The notes under the pieces were generated by a model, which was not told where the DNA came from, did not search any database, and saw only the letters and a program-made list of their open reading frames with translations. Shown here in pieces: positions 27,164 through 36,154 of a stretch of 53,492 nt of DNA. The translations under genes and the position numbers were made by a program. Positions within the stretch are counted from its first letter, which is position 1; each line of letters starts with the position of its first letter. The stretch covers positions 4,481-57,972 of the forward strand of contig DXWV01000020.1 of NCBI GenBank assembly GCA_019416685.1, written 5' to 3'. This stretch comes from Bacteroides sp. Lineage in GTDB: Bacteria > Bacteroidota > Bacteroidia > Bacteroidales > Bacteroidaceae.

Positions 27164-28339
27164 TTATTCTTGAGTCTTGTATTTAGATTGTAGATAAGAA
27201 GTTCCTAAAATAACAGATAGAAAGACACACCACCACGTTGGATATGCATTCTGGTACAGTAATGAATATAGTATAAGCGTCAATCCGGCAGTCTCTCTTT
27301 CTCTTATATTTAAAATAGTGAAAGTATAGAATAGTAATACCAGGCATACACCGATGATTCCATGGCTGACAATATACTTTTTGTAACCGGAATTTCCACC
27401 ATAGGCGTATTGATTCCATTCAATTCCTGTCCATTTATCAGGAGAGTCAATGACTTGATTATATATGTTATCAAAATGAGAGTTAGTACGGTTATCGCCG
27501 GCAATCACTCCATTTGTATATTCGAGACGATTGAGGATGGCTGTTTCAATCACATTATTTGAGAAGATAGAATTGACTAAGAATATACTTCCTGCTACTA
27601 TTGTTGTGATAAATATAAATCGTTGTATTTTCTCCTTATTGATGGAGAGTGATGAAAAGGTAAAGAATAGAAAACCAAGGCACAATAATACATATCCAGC
27701 TAAAGAAAGAGTGAAGAGTTGTACCAGAATAAGTATTAATACATATTTGTTTTTTATATTATACCTGTTGATAAATGATAGAATAGCCAATCCCATTGTA
27801 AGATGTCCTGGTTCTAAAAATATACTTTGAAAACGCGTATAAGAGAAAAAACGAATTGTAGGTACAATAAATGTATAGTAATTATCAAAAATGTAACCTT
27901 CATGCAGTGCTTCTTTATAAGCGTAGAGTTCGTGATATTGAGGTATATTAAACAAAAACATAACGTAACAAAGAAATGATATACCTAATAAGATAGCAAA
28001 CCATTTGGTTATGTAATTAACAAGCTCAATTTTATAGTTATCTTTTAGGCATATAAGTGAGGACATAGCTATAAATGTTAGTCCGCTATTCATTTTTCCA
28101 AAGAAATTAGAATTGAGAGATTCCCATGTTATCATCAGAAACAAGAAAAACAGAGAAACCAGATATTTACTTTTCAGGATGTAGCATTTGTTATGAAAAA
28201 CAGTGTGTATTACAATTATGGCGAAAGTTACACTTGTAATAATTATAGGTTTTATGCTCCATGTAAACCAGGGATACATGGAGTATATATATAGAAAAAA
28301 TATTGTAAATTTGTATATATTGTGTGTTTGTGATTTCAT
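27164..28339 (-). CDS. wzy: Wzy-type polysaccharide polymerase (membrane protein)
   Basis: This 391-residue hydrophobic protein has about ten predicted membrane segments and a larger periplasmic loop in the second half. It contains SIFLEPGHLTMGLAIL, a pattern of the O-antigen ligase/polymerase superfamily. In a Wzx/Wzy pathway it joins flipped repeat units at the outer face of the inner membrane. The assignment rests on topology, context and that motif, since Wzy sequences diverge strongly. Its start overlaps the preceding pyruvyl-transferase stop by 4 nt. Confidence 0.8.
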   Translation of the reverse strand: MKSQTHNIYKFTIFFLYIYSMYPWFTWSIKPIIITSVTFAIIVIHTVFHNKCYILKSKYLVSLFFLFLMITWESLNSNFFGKMNSGLTFIAMSSLICLKDNYKIELVNYITKWFAILLGISFLCYVMFLFNIPQYHELYAYKEALHEGYIFDNYYTFIVPTIRFFSYTRFQSIFLEPGHLTMGLAILSFINRYNIKNKYVLILILVQLFTLSLAGYVLLCLGFLFFTFSSLSINKEKIQRFIFITTIVAGSIFLVNSIFSNNVIETAILNRLEYTNGVIAGDNRTNSHFDNIYNQVIDSPDKWTGIEWNQYAYGGNSGYKKYIVSHGIIGVCLVLLFYTFTILNIRERETAGLTLILYSLLYQNAYPTWWCVFLSVILGTSYLQSKYKTQE

Positions 28340-29448
28340 GAAAGCCCTAACTTTAAATATTTTTTTGAGTCACTAATTGCAAGCTGTAGTCTTTCTCTTA
28401 TTGAGGAATAGTCAAGATAGGAGCTATCTAAATTGGAGCAATCTTTTAATAATCTATTTTCTATTCCGAGTATTTCTAATAATGATTTTACCCTTCCCGA
28501 ATTATTCCCCATTCCTAATGCATAAAATTGTTTTTCAAATATGATAGAAAAGGCTGTTCCGTGAAATGAAGTTGTTACCACAAAATCAGCATTCTTTATC
28601 AGTGAAATAAACTCAATTGCATCAGCTGTTTGAATGTATCGTTTACCTATTTTAAGTGGATACACTTTTCCTGTGATTTCTACTATATCACAGTGTAATT
28701 CTTGTTTTAATTTATTGACTAATTTATCAGCATCTGTTGATTTTAGCAGATTGTAATACAGTATATATTTTTTTCTGTGTATAGGAGTACAAATTTTATC
28801 CCATTGTTCTTTCGATAATAAAAAGACTGGATCTAAGACTACTGCTATCTCTTTTTCTGTTAATGAAGTGATTGCATTTTTTAAATTTGATTCACGCACC
28901 GATAAGTATTTGAAATTTTGTAAAAAAGACTTTATCGTTTGTTCTTCTTTACTATTGATATCTATGACACCCATACTGGGGGCATAAGCTATCTTTTTTA
29001 TTGAATGATCTACAAATTCTCCCCAATAAACAGGATCAAACCCTTTGTAATTAGGCAACTTGGAATTCCACCAAATTTGATCACTACCATAAATTATACA
29101 ATCTAAGTATAGTGTTTTTAAGCTTTCAGGTGATTCATAACGTGGCAGAATAGAAATATTAAAGTAATAATAGAATAATGAATTCATTTTCTTCTTCCGC
29201 TTACTTGCTCTATAGTACCCTAATAGGCATAAGAAAGGATATATAACATTTCTTTTAAAGGAATGATTTCGCCAATTTGGATTGAATAATCTATATATGT
29301 TTTCATGAGCACGTGGCCAATAATCAATGATACTTACATCATACCCTTGTGATATTAGATGTGTCTTTAATGCGTATGCCTGCAGAAAAGCACCATAATT
29401 GATAGCTCGATGAAAGGTTAATATTCCTATATTTTCTTTATTGGTCAT
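28336..29448 (-). CDS. Polysaccharide pyruvyl transferase family protein
   Basis: The 370-residue protein belongs to the CsaB/WcaK pyruvyl-transferase family. It begins GILTFHRAINYGAFLQAYAL and contains the characteristic YGSDQIWW and the late FVVTTSFHGTAFSIIF. Enzymes of this family transfer enolpyruvate from PEP to sugars, usually giving pyruvate ketals that add negative charge. It stands next to a MurB-like gene, an unusual pairing discussed in the findings. Confidence 0.88.
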   Translation of the reverse strand: MTNKENIGILTFHRAINYGAFLQAYALKTHLISQGYDVSIIDYWPRAHENIYRLFNPNWRNHSFKRNVIYPFLCLLGYYRASKRKKKMNSLFYYYFNISILPRYESPESLKTLYLDCIIYGSDQIWWNSKLPNYKGFDPVYWGEFVDHSIKKIAYAPSMGVIDINSKEEQTIKSFLQNFKYLSVRESNLKNAITSLTEKEIAVVLDPVFLLSKEQWDKICTPIHRKKYILYYNLLKSTDADKLVNKLKQELHCDIVEITGKVYPLKIGKRYIQTADAIEFISLIKNADFVVTTSFHGTAFSIIFEKQFYALGMGNNSGRVKSLLEILGIENRLLKDCSNLDSSYLDYSSIRERLQLAISDSKKYLKLGLS

Positions 29449-29461
29449 TTTATATAAAGTG

Positions 29462-30466
29462 TTATTTAGATACCTTATTTTGATTTACTTTTAATTCTAT
29501 TTCTAAATTGCCATCCTCCATGTGATATACTTTTTTCATAAGAGCTATATAACTATTGAAATGTATATCTGCATTATCATCTTTCCAAATGAAACAATTC
29601 ATATTATAGTCAGAAATGTATTTGCTTAACTTTTTACGTCTGTATATTATGAGAATGAGCTTTTTAGTGAATTTGTGTTTCTGATAATCTGAAGGATGAT
29701 TAATTATCGTATAGATTTTTAACAGAGATCGTACAGCTAAATTTTTAGTTGATTTTCTATAGCCGGAGATTGTTCCGCAAATACTGCCTAAATTATTAAG
29801 GGGGCCTTCTTGAGTTGTATTTCTTATTTTTTTATTTTCTATAGCTTTGTCTATTAGCTGTTGTGGATGTTCTGTTTGATTACGTTTAAGAAACACTTTC
29901 AAAATCACTCCCCTTAGTTCTTTTCTCTTTAATGCAGAAGAACGTTGAGTATATTTCAAATCATTAAAAAGAATCTCCTTTATATGGCCATCTTCTTGCA
30001 AGAATGTAGCTTTAATGAAGATATCAGATATATAACTGCCGAAACAACTACTATTGTTGTATACAGCTGATGCGATTGTACCTGGTAAACCAATGAATCC
30101 TTCATATCCAATGAATCCTTGTTTTATACACTGATTGGCTAATTTCGCAACAGGAGTTCCGGGTTCACATTCTATTTCAGTGTCATGTACGATGTAATTC
30201 GTAAGACGAACCGTTGTAATTACAATAAAAGGATGATAGTCATTATAGAAATATAGGTTGGATGTATGCCCAACAATCTCAAAATGGATTTGATGTTTAT
30301 AGCAGTAAATGCAAATCGAAGATAGCTTGTTTTCTGTGTTAGGGAGAACCCAAAAATTGGTAATTCCTCCACGTTTAATCCAAGTTTTCTTTTTTAAAGA
30401 AACAGATTCCTCAAAGTCTATTTGTTGTTCTAATAGATAATCTTTAAAATTTTGCAAATTATTCAT
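29462..30466 (-). CDS. MurB-like FAD-dependent oxidoreductase in the capsule operon
   Basis: The 334-residue product resembles UDP-N-acetylenolpyruvoylglucosamine reductase (MurB). It has an FAD-binding start (WIKRGGITNFWVLPNTEN), GTPVAKLANQCIKQGFIGYE, and GFIGLPGTIASAVYNNSSCF. The second half is divergent: NNLGSICGT stands where MurB has its GSxFKNP active-site serine segment. I start at the ATG at 30466, which overlaps the flippase stop (ATGA). The open frame reaches 30565 only by running into the flippase gene. It is unlikely to be the housekeeping MurB; reduction of an enolpyruvyl ether on a capsule sugar is an inference. Confidence 0.75.
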   Translation of the reverse strand: MNNLQNFKDYLLEQQIDFEESVSLKKKTWIKRGGITNFWVLPNTENKLSSICIYCYKHQIHFEIVGHTSNLYFYNDYHPFIVITTVRLTNYIVHDTEIECEPGTPVAKLANQCIKQGFIGYEGFIGLPGTIASAVYNNSSCFGSYISDIFIKATFLQEDGHIKEILFNDLKYTQRSSALKRKELRGVILKVFLKRNQTEHPQQLIDKAIENKKIRNTTQEGPLNNLGSICGTISGYRKSTKNLAVRSLLKIYTIINHPSDYQKHKFTKKLILIIYRRKKLSKYISDYNMNCFIWKDDNADIHFNSYIALMKKVYHMEDGNLEIELKVNQNKVSK

Positions 30467-31998
30467 TTGGGAGAAAATTGGGATTTTATTTTTTTTAAAA
30501 GAACGCTTTGTATCATTTTTTGCTCTATTTGTGTAATTCCGACAAAATATATCGAAAGAATACAAGTGATAATAGATGTGATAATGATAATAATAAAACG
30601 TAAAAGACCTGATGGAAATAAAAATGATTCTGCTATTGGTATGAGAAAAGATAGAACTGTTACTTTAGAAATTAAAGAAATAACATTTCTCAAATAACCT
30701 TTGATTGACATGTGAAATAGCTCTCTGCTGAAAAAAACTCTGAATATTTGAGAGAAAACGGCTATAATAATTGAGATAATCATAGTGACTTGAGGAGGGT
30801 ATGATAGTTTTAAAAATAAATAAGAGATTGGTAAATTTAACAGCAGTAAACCTCCTGTACAGATTTGATACCATTTCATTTTTCCGGTAGCTTGGATAGC
30901 GCTCATTAATGGATAACTAACAGATTCAATAATAGCAGTAATGATGACTAAACGAGTGAATAAAATAGTATATTCAGGGATTTCCTTTAGCCATAATTTT
31001 ATAATATAAGGGGTTTCTAATAATAATGGAATAGCAAAAAACAATATTAAGTAATAACAGAATCTGGACGAACGGAAAATTAATATCATAAAGTTTTCTT
31101 TTTCTCCGGTCGCATATTGTTTTGTGATTTGTGGGCGTACTGCCTGAAAAAAGTTATTTATGAATTGATTAATTGCATTATTGACTTGAAATGCAATGGC
31201 TCGGGCTGCGTTTATTGTGGGATTGAAAAATAAATTTAATAGGAGGTTGATTCCCTGGCTTCTTAATACAGCAGATAAGGCTCCAAATAAATTCCAGCCG
31301 CAATAACTGATTAATTCATAGAACATATTTTTATTCCAGTAAAAAGTAATTTTTGTTTCACTGAATTTTCTGTTACAATAAAGAATATAAAATGAAGATA
31401 TAAAAAAACTAACAGAGCAGGTTAATACAGAATATAATTTCAGTTTATCAAAGGTGAATACAGTTAGTATATAAACTATGGCTAACTTTAATAAGACCTC
31501 CACGATACTGACATATGCATAGATATTCATTCGCTCTCGTGCTATTATTACAGAATTGTATGGGATTACAACCATTTGAATCATAAATGATAAAACTGAA
31601 AACTGGAAAACCCACTCGGCGGCAGACATTCGGTTTAATGGAATAACCATTTGGGTATGTAAAAACCATAAACCGATTGTTTCCGCTAAAAGTAATACGA
31701 CAATTGCAATAATTAAATAGCACCAAAGAGTAAGGTTGAAATAATTATTTAATTTTTTAAAGTCCTTCTTTCCCAACTCGAATGCAAAAAAACGTTGTGA
31801 AGCACTTACCATAACTCCTGTGAGGAATGAAAACATAGTAACTACTCCTCCTACTACGTTGTTTATTCCATAATCTTCTACTCCTAAAATATTTAATACG
31901 GCCCGGACGGTGTAGAGATTTACACCCATCACAAGTAGCATTCGTATGTATAGGAATAACGTGTTTTTAGCTATTCTTTTATTGGCTGTGGAAGGCAT
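30463..31998 (-). CDS. wzx: Wzx-type polysaccharide flippase
   Basis: The 511-residue protein has 12-14 predicted membrane segments of the MATE/PST type. It starts ANKRIAKNTLFLYIRMLLVM, continues with GVEDYGINNVVGGVVTMFSF, and has an INQFINNFFQAVRPQITK loop typical of Bacteroidota Wzx proteins. It flips the undecaprenyl-linked repeat unit across the inner membrane. It overlaps the MurB-like gene by 4 nt and follows rmlB with a 1-nt gap. Confidence 0.9.
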   Translation of the reverse strand: MPSTANKRIAKNTLFLYIRMLLVMGVNLYTVRAVLNILGVEDYGINNVVGGVVTMFSFLTGVMVSASQRFFAFELGKKDFKKLNNYFNLTLWCYLIIAIVVLLLAETIGLWFLHTQMVIPLNRMSAAEWVFQFSVLSFMIQMVVIPYNSVIIARERMNIYAYVSIVEVLLKLAIVYILTVFTFDKLKLYSVLTCSVSFFISSFYILYCNRKFSETKITFYWNKNMFYELISYCGWNLFGALSAVLRSQGINLLLNLFFNPTINAARAIAFQVNNAINQFINNFFQAVRPQITKQYATGEKENFMILIFRSSRFCYYLILFFAIPLLLETPYIIKLWLKEIPEYTILFTRLVIITAIIESVSYPLMSAIQATGKMKWYQICTGGLLLLNLPISYLFLKLSYPPQVTMIISIIIAVFSQIFRVFFSRELFHMSIKGYLRNVISLISKVTVLSFLIPIAESFLFPSGLLRFIIIIITSIITCILSIYFVGITQIEQKMIQSVLLKKIKSQFSPK

Positions 31999-31999
31999 G

Positions 32000-33010
32000 T
32001 TATTGTTGGTTTTCTAAATACCATTTCACCGTTTTTTCAATTCCTTCTTCAAATTGTAAACTTGGTTCCCAGCCCAATTCATTTTTTAATTTGGTAGAAT
32101 CAATGGCATAACGAAGGTCATGTCCTTTGCGATCGGTAACATACGTAATCAGGTCAAGTGAATGTCCTTTTGGATTTCCCAGTAAGCGATCTACGGTTTC
32201 GATGATAACCTTGATGATATCTATGTTTTTCCACTCATTAAATCCGCCAATATTATAAGTTTCGGCAATTTTTCCTTGATGGAAAATTATATCGATAGCA
32301 CGTGCATGATCTACCACATACAGCCAGTCGCGTACATTTTCACCTTTGCCATATACCGGTAATGGTTTTCTGCAACGAATGTTATTGATGAATAGTGGAA
32401 TTAGTTTTTCCGGAAATTGAAACGGACCGTAATTGTTACTACAGTTGGTTACAATTGTCGGCATACCATATGTGTCGTGAAAAGCTCGTACGAAATGATC
32501 TGATGAAGCTTTTGAGGCTGAATAAGGTGAGTGTGGATCATATTTTGTTGTTTCAGTAAAGAACGTACCATCAAACTCCAATGTTCCATATACTTCATCG
32601 GTTGATATGTGATAAAAGCGCTTGTTTTGATAACCATTTTCAGAATCTTCCCACGATAATTTGGCCGCTTGTAATAAGGAGAGGGTTCCCATTACGTTGG
32701 TTCTTGCGAAAGTAAACGGATCTTTGATACTTCTGTCTACGTGACTTTCGGCTGCCAAATGAATAACTCCGTCTATCTGATATTGGTTGAACAATTCCAT
32801 TATTCTGTCGAAGTCGCAGATATCTGCTTTTACGAATGTATAGTTTGGAGCATTTTCGATGTCCTTCAAATTAGCCAGATTGCCGGCGTAGGTCAGTTTG
32901 TCAAGGTTGACGATGTGATAATCTGGGTACTTATTTACGAACAAGCGTACTACATGGCTACCGATAAATCCGGCTCCACCGGTAATCATTATATTTCTTT
33001 TAAATGTCAT
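32000..33010 (-). CDS. rmlB: dTDP-glucose 4,6-dehydratase
   Basis: The 336-residue short-chain dehydrogenase makes dTDP-4-keto-6-deoxyglucose. It has GGAGFIGSHVV near residues 11-21, ISTDEVYGTL, and the catalytic YSASKAS (YxxxK) near residue 160. GRxxxDWLYVVDH appears as ENVRDWLYVVDHARA. Together with rmlA and rmlC it supplies a dTDP-deoxysugar precursor. No rmlD is present in the locus. Confidence 0.94.
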   Translation of the reverse strand: MTFKRNIMITGGAGFIGSHVVRLFVNKYPDYHIVNLDKLTYAGNLANLKDIENAPNYTFVKADICDFDRIMELFNQYQIDGVIHLAAESHVDRSIKDPFTFARTNVMGTLSLLQAAKLSWEDSENGYQNKRFYHISTDEVYGTLEFDGTFFTETTKYDPHSPYSASKASSDHFVRAFHDTYGMPTIVTNCSNNYGPFQFPEKLIPLFINNIRCRKPLPVYGKGENVRDWLYVVDHARAIDIIFHQGKIAETYNIGGFNEWKNIDIIKVIIETVDRLLGNPKGHSLDLITYVTDRKGHDLRYAIDSTKLKNELGWEPSLQFEEGIEKTVKWYLENQQ

Positions 33011-33106
33011 GATGTTATACTTTTAATACGTTAATGTATTTGATAAACGGGATTGGATATCGCATGTCTGATTCTTAATGTAACTATTCCTTTGGCAAAG
33101 TCATAT

Positions 33107-33676
33107 TTAATATAGCTCTTCGTCGTAGTTAAAGAGCTGTTCGGTATCTTTCAAACAGGGGTGGGCTTTGTCTTTTTCTGAGAGAACCACATCATTTGCC
33201 GGTATTCTCCAATTGATTCCCAGGTCGGGATCATTCCATGCCAGGGCTCCTTCACTTTGTGGTGAGTAAAAGTTGTCACATTTATATTGAAAAATCACCT
33301 CTTCGCTTAATACAGAAAACCCATGTGCAAACCCACGGGGTATAAAAAACTGTCGATGATTTTCCTCCGTCAGTTCCACAGCCACATGCTGCCCGAAGGT
33401 AGAAGAGCCTTTACGGATATCTACAGCCACATCCAGTACTGCACCTTTTATCACACGTACCAGTTTGCTTTGTGCAAAAGGAGGTTTCTGATAATGCAAC
33501 CCACGCATCACACCATAACCGGATTTGGATTCATTATCCTGAACAAATGTCGTTTTGCAGACCTTTTCTTGAAACTCTCTCTGATTGAAAGATTCGAAAA
33601 AGTAGCCACGCTCATCCTTAAAAAGACGTGGCTCGATAATGACTACGCCTTCTATGGAAGTCTTTATTATATTCAT
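33107..33676 (-). CDS. rmlC: dTDP-4-dehydrorhamnose 3,5-epimerase
   Basis: The 189-residue cupin epimerises dTDP-4-keto-6-deoxyglucose at C3 and C5. IEPRLFKDERGYFFESFN, then RGLHYQKPPFAQSKLVRVIK with the catalytic His, FFIPRGFAHGFSVLS and the YxPxxE-like tail YSPQSEGALAWNDP are all present. Length is normal. Confidence 0.94.
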   Translation of the reverse strand: MNIIKTSIEGVVIIEPRLFKDERGYFFESFNQREFQEKVCKTTFVQDNESKSGYGVMRGLHYQKPPFAQSKLVRVIKGAVLDVAVDIRKGSSTFGQHVAVELTEENHRQFFIPRGFAHGFSVLSEEVIFQYKCDNFYSPQSEGALAWNDPDLGINWRIPANDVVLSEKDKAHPCLKDTEQLFNYDEELY

Positions 33677-33719
33677 AATTTGATAGGAAAAGTATATGAT
33701 TTAAAATAGAAATATAAAG

Positions 33720-33796
33720 GTGTACATTTTTGTGTGACAAGAGTGTACATTACTACACTGCAAAAGTGTACACTCTTGTTATACCAAAATGTACAC
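33720..33796. repeat. Intra-operon hairpin between rmlA and rmlC
   Basis: Arms of 30 nt at 33720-33749 and 33767-33796 are complementary at 27 positions around a 17-nt loop. They are built on GTGTACA/TGTACAC ends and an ACAAGAGTGTACA inner part. It fills most of the 138-nt rmlA-rmlC gap. On the transcribed minus strand it is followed by a U-rich but interrupted tract, so it may pause or terminate RNA polymerase unless antitermination overrides it. Confidence 0.8.
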
Positions 33797-33814
33797 TTTT
33801 ATATCAATTGATAA

Positions 33815-34699
33815 TCAATGCTTTAACTCGCCTATTACTTTTAGTAAATATTGCCCGTATTGATTCTTCAGCATCGGCTTTGCCAGTTCCCGCATTTTGT
33901 CTGCCGTTATCCATCCCTGGCGCAGTGCAATACCTTCCAGGCAGGCAACCTTCAATCCCTGGCGCTTCTCTATCACTTCGATAAAAGTACTGGCTTCCGA
34001 AAGAGAATCATGTGTACCTGTATCCAGCCATGCAAAACCTCGGCCTAATAACTGGACTTTCAACTCTTCATCATTCAGAAATTCCTGATTCACTGTGGTT
34101 ATTTCTAACTCTCCACGGGCAGATGGTTTGATGTTTTTGGCCACTTCAACCACTTTATTGGGATAAAAATAGAGTCCGACTACGGCATAATTGCTTTTGG
34201 GATGAACCGGTTTTTCTTCAATACTCAGTACATTCCCCTCCTTATCGAACTCGGCAACTCCATAACGCTCCGGATCACTGACCCAGTAGCCAAATACGGT
34301 TGCTTTCTGTTCTTCTTCGGCCAGACGGACCGATTCTTTCAACATACGGGTAAAGCTTTGCCCATAGAAAATATTATCTCCCAATACCAAACAGACAGAA
34401 TCATTACCGATGAATTTCTCACCGATGATAAATGCTTGTGCCAACCCGTCCGGTGACGGTTGCTCTGCATATTCAAAGCGAACACCAAAGTCGGAACCGT
34501 CTCCTAATAAGCGCTGGAAACCCGGCAGGTCATAAGGAGTGGAGATGATTAATATTTCGCGGATACCGGCAAGCATTAATACGGATATCGGATAGTAAAT
34601 CATGGGCTTGTCGAAGATAGGCAATAATTGTTTGCTCACTCCTTTAGTAATAGGATACAGGCGGGTACCTGAACCTCCGGCTAATACAATTCCTTTCAT
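33815..34699 (-). CDS. rmlA: Glucose-1-phosphate thymidylyltransferase
   Basis: The 294-residue enzyme couples glucose-1-phosphate and dTTP to dTDP-glucose. The N-terminal nucleotide-binding motif GGSGTRLYPITKGVSKQLLP is complete, and DKPMIYYP, LGDNIFYG and FAWLDTGTHDSLSEAS are family signatures. It is the first sugar gene after upxY with only a 4-nt gap, as usual for Bacteroides capsule loci. Confidence 0.95.
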   Translation of the reverse strand: MKGIVLAGGSGTRLYPITKGVSKQLLPIFDKPMIYYPISVLMLAGIREILIISTPYDLPGFQRLLGDGSDFGVRFEYAEQPSPDGLAQAFIIGEKFIGNDSVCLVLGDNIFYGQSFTRMLKESVRLAEEEQKATVFGYWVSDPERYGVAEFDKEGNVLSIEEKPVHPKSNYAVVGLYFYPNKVVEVAKNIKPSARGELEITTVNQEFLNDEELKVQLLGRGFAWLDTGTHDSLSEASTFIEVIEKRQGLKVACLEGIALRQGWITADKMRELAKPMLKNQYGQYLLKVIGELKH

Positions 34700-34703
34700 A
34701 TTA

Positions 34704-35255
34704 TTATAATGATGGTTGGTTCGTTGATAACTTCATTCTTTCCCTATTGCATTTGGTAGTTACTTTTTCTACAAATCCGGCTGGCATATCTACCTGTGCA
34801 CATCCAAGCATATCCAATCGGATAGCAACTTTACTTTTTCCGTCTACCATTACCAGTTCTCCTTCCAGACCTGTTAACGGACCTTTGATCACTTTTACCA
34901 ATTCTCCCGGAGCAAGTGGGGTAGTAGATAATTCTACTGTATCTTTGGAGTAGTCCAGCATGAATTTGAATTTCTCCATTTGTTTATCCGGGATAATAGC
35001 AGGAGTTGATTCTCCACGTAGCACCATATACCTGCTAACGGATGATAAGGTTAGAGGTAAAGAACGTTCCTCGGGGGATACACGAACGAAGAGGATCATT
35101 GGAATCACCACGCGTTCCACCTTTTTCCGACGGTCGCTCCATTGATGAATTTCTTCTTGAATAGGGAGGAAACATTCGATGCCCATAGCGTTGATGCGAT
35201 CGCGAGTTTTTTTCTCGTGATGGAGGCGAACGTAAGCTGCAAGCCAGTACTTCAT
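34704..35255 (-). CDS. upxY: UpxY family NusG-like transcription antiterminator
   Basis: The 183-residue protein has a NusG N-terminal domain (YWLAAYVRLHHEKKTRDRIN, FLPIQEEIHQWSDRRKK, VIPMILFVRV) and a KOW domain near residues 113-140 (GELVKVIKGPLTGLEGELV). In B. fragilis each UpxY acts on the leader of its own capsule operon to prevent early termination. It is the first gene of the main capsule gene block and lies downstream of a 0.9-kb AT-rich region. No upxZ follows it directly, which departs from the usual order. Confidence 0.93.
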   Translation of the reverse strand: MKYWLAAYVRLHHEKKTRDRINAMGIECFLPIQEEIHQWSDRRKKVERVVIPMILFVRVSPEERSLPLTLSSVSRYMVLRGESTPAIIPDKQMEKFKFMLDYSKDTVELSTTPLAPGELVKVIKGPLTGLEGELVMVDGKSKVAIRLDMLGCAQVDMPAGFVEKVTTKCNRERMKLSTNQPSL

Positions 35256-35399
35256 AAAGTTATATTCTGAGATTTCTGATATCGAAATGGAGGGGATGTC
35301 GTCGCTTTGTTACGAAGCGCTTGAGCACGCTACGCTGTTACCTGTCACAACTCTGTGAGGTAATCTTTGATACAATAGACCAAATCCGATGCAAAGATA
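35256..35399 (-). promoter_or_regulatory. upxY leader region with possible internal promoter
   Basis: On the minus strand TATCTTTG at 35399-35392 matches the -7 consensus, but there is no TTTG at -33, so the promoter is uncertain. The following about 130-nt leader can fold into stem-loops (for example CGCTT..AAGCG around 35310-35326 and TTACCT..AGGTAA around 35339-35364). As the upxY 5' region it is the expected site of UpxY action. Confidence 0.4.
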
Positions 35400-36154
35400 T
35401 ATATTATTTACGAAAAAAAATAATTTGTAGATAAAAAATAATGTAATAAATGAGTTTTTTCTTTTTGATTTTTTATTTGAACTCTGCCTTTTTACTTATA
35501 GTGATTTTTTGTATACCTATTGAAAATATATTACTAATATTGCAATTGTAGTCCTTTTTGTAAAAAACGGTTTGGATCTTTTTTTAAATTCATTAATGCG
35601 TATGTTATCTTTTATACGAAAGGTATGATGATATCCATGAAATGAATGATATAATTCTTTGAATAGGTTTTTATATAAATGAATATTTTATACTTATTTT
35701 TAGATGTTATATTTTATAATATTGCTCTGGTTGTTTATGTATGAAACCTTTGTAGATCTTTTTGTTGATGTAATGTATTGATTGTTAGACTATTTATTGC
35801 GCGTGGTGTTATACGTAATTATAAAATGGATGAACTTTTTTATTTCTTATTTATTTTCTTAAATTTTTATTTTATTCAATGGCTCTTGTTTCCATTTTCT
35901 GTTTTATTAATGGATTGTGTGTGAGCAAGTAGTATTTCTTTCTTTCGTGTAGTAGAGTATGGAGAAGAATATCCGAAGATTATCTTTGGATTTATCTTAT
36001 ATAATTACATTTATATAAGATGAATAGTGTTTGCATTTCTTGAATATGTTAATTTTCTAACTTTTTCAAGAATGCCTATGTATGAGTTTTATGTAATTAA
36101 TTATTTAATTATCTATATATCTTTATTATTTACATTATTGTTTGTCGGTCTTTT
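35400..36154. other. AT-rich non-coding stretch between wecA-tagA and upxY
   Basis: I find no gene here on either strand. Composition is strikingly AT-rich with long T runs. Two small hairpins are visible: a perfect 10-bp stem at 35994-36003/36012-36021 and a 9-bp stem at 35971-35979/35983-35991. If the invertible promoter drives the whole operon, this becomes a long untranslated leader inside the transcript. Confidence 0.6.

Noticed and set aside
30467..30565. Upstream extension of the MurB-like gene to 30565
   Set aside because: It lies within the flippase gene. The ATGA overlap at 30466-30463 gives a natural coupled start where homology begins.
33730..34088. Open frames on the + strand across the rmlA 3' end
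   Set aside because: They are antisense to rmlA, start in the hairpin and lack any family signal.
36004..36154. Terminator after wecA-tagA
   Set aside because: The visible stems lack a following T run on the minus strand, so I could not support a terminator call.
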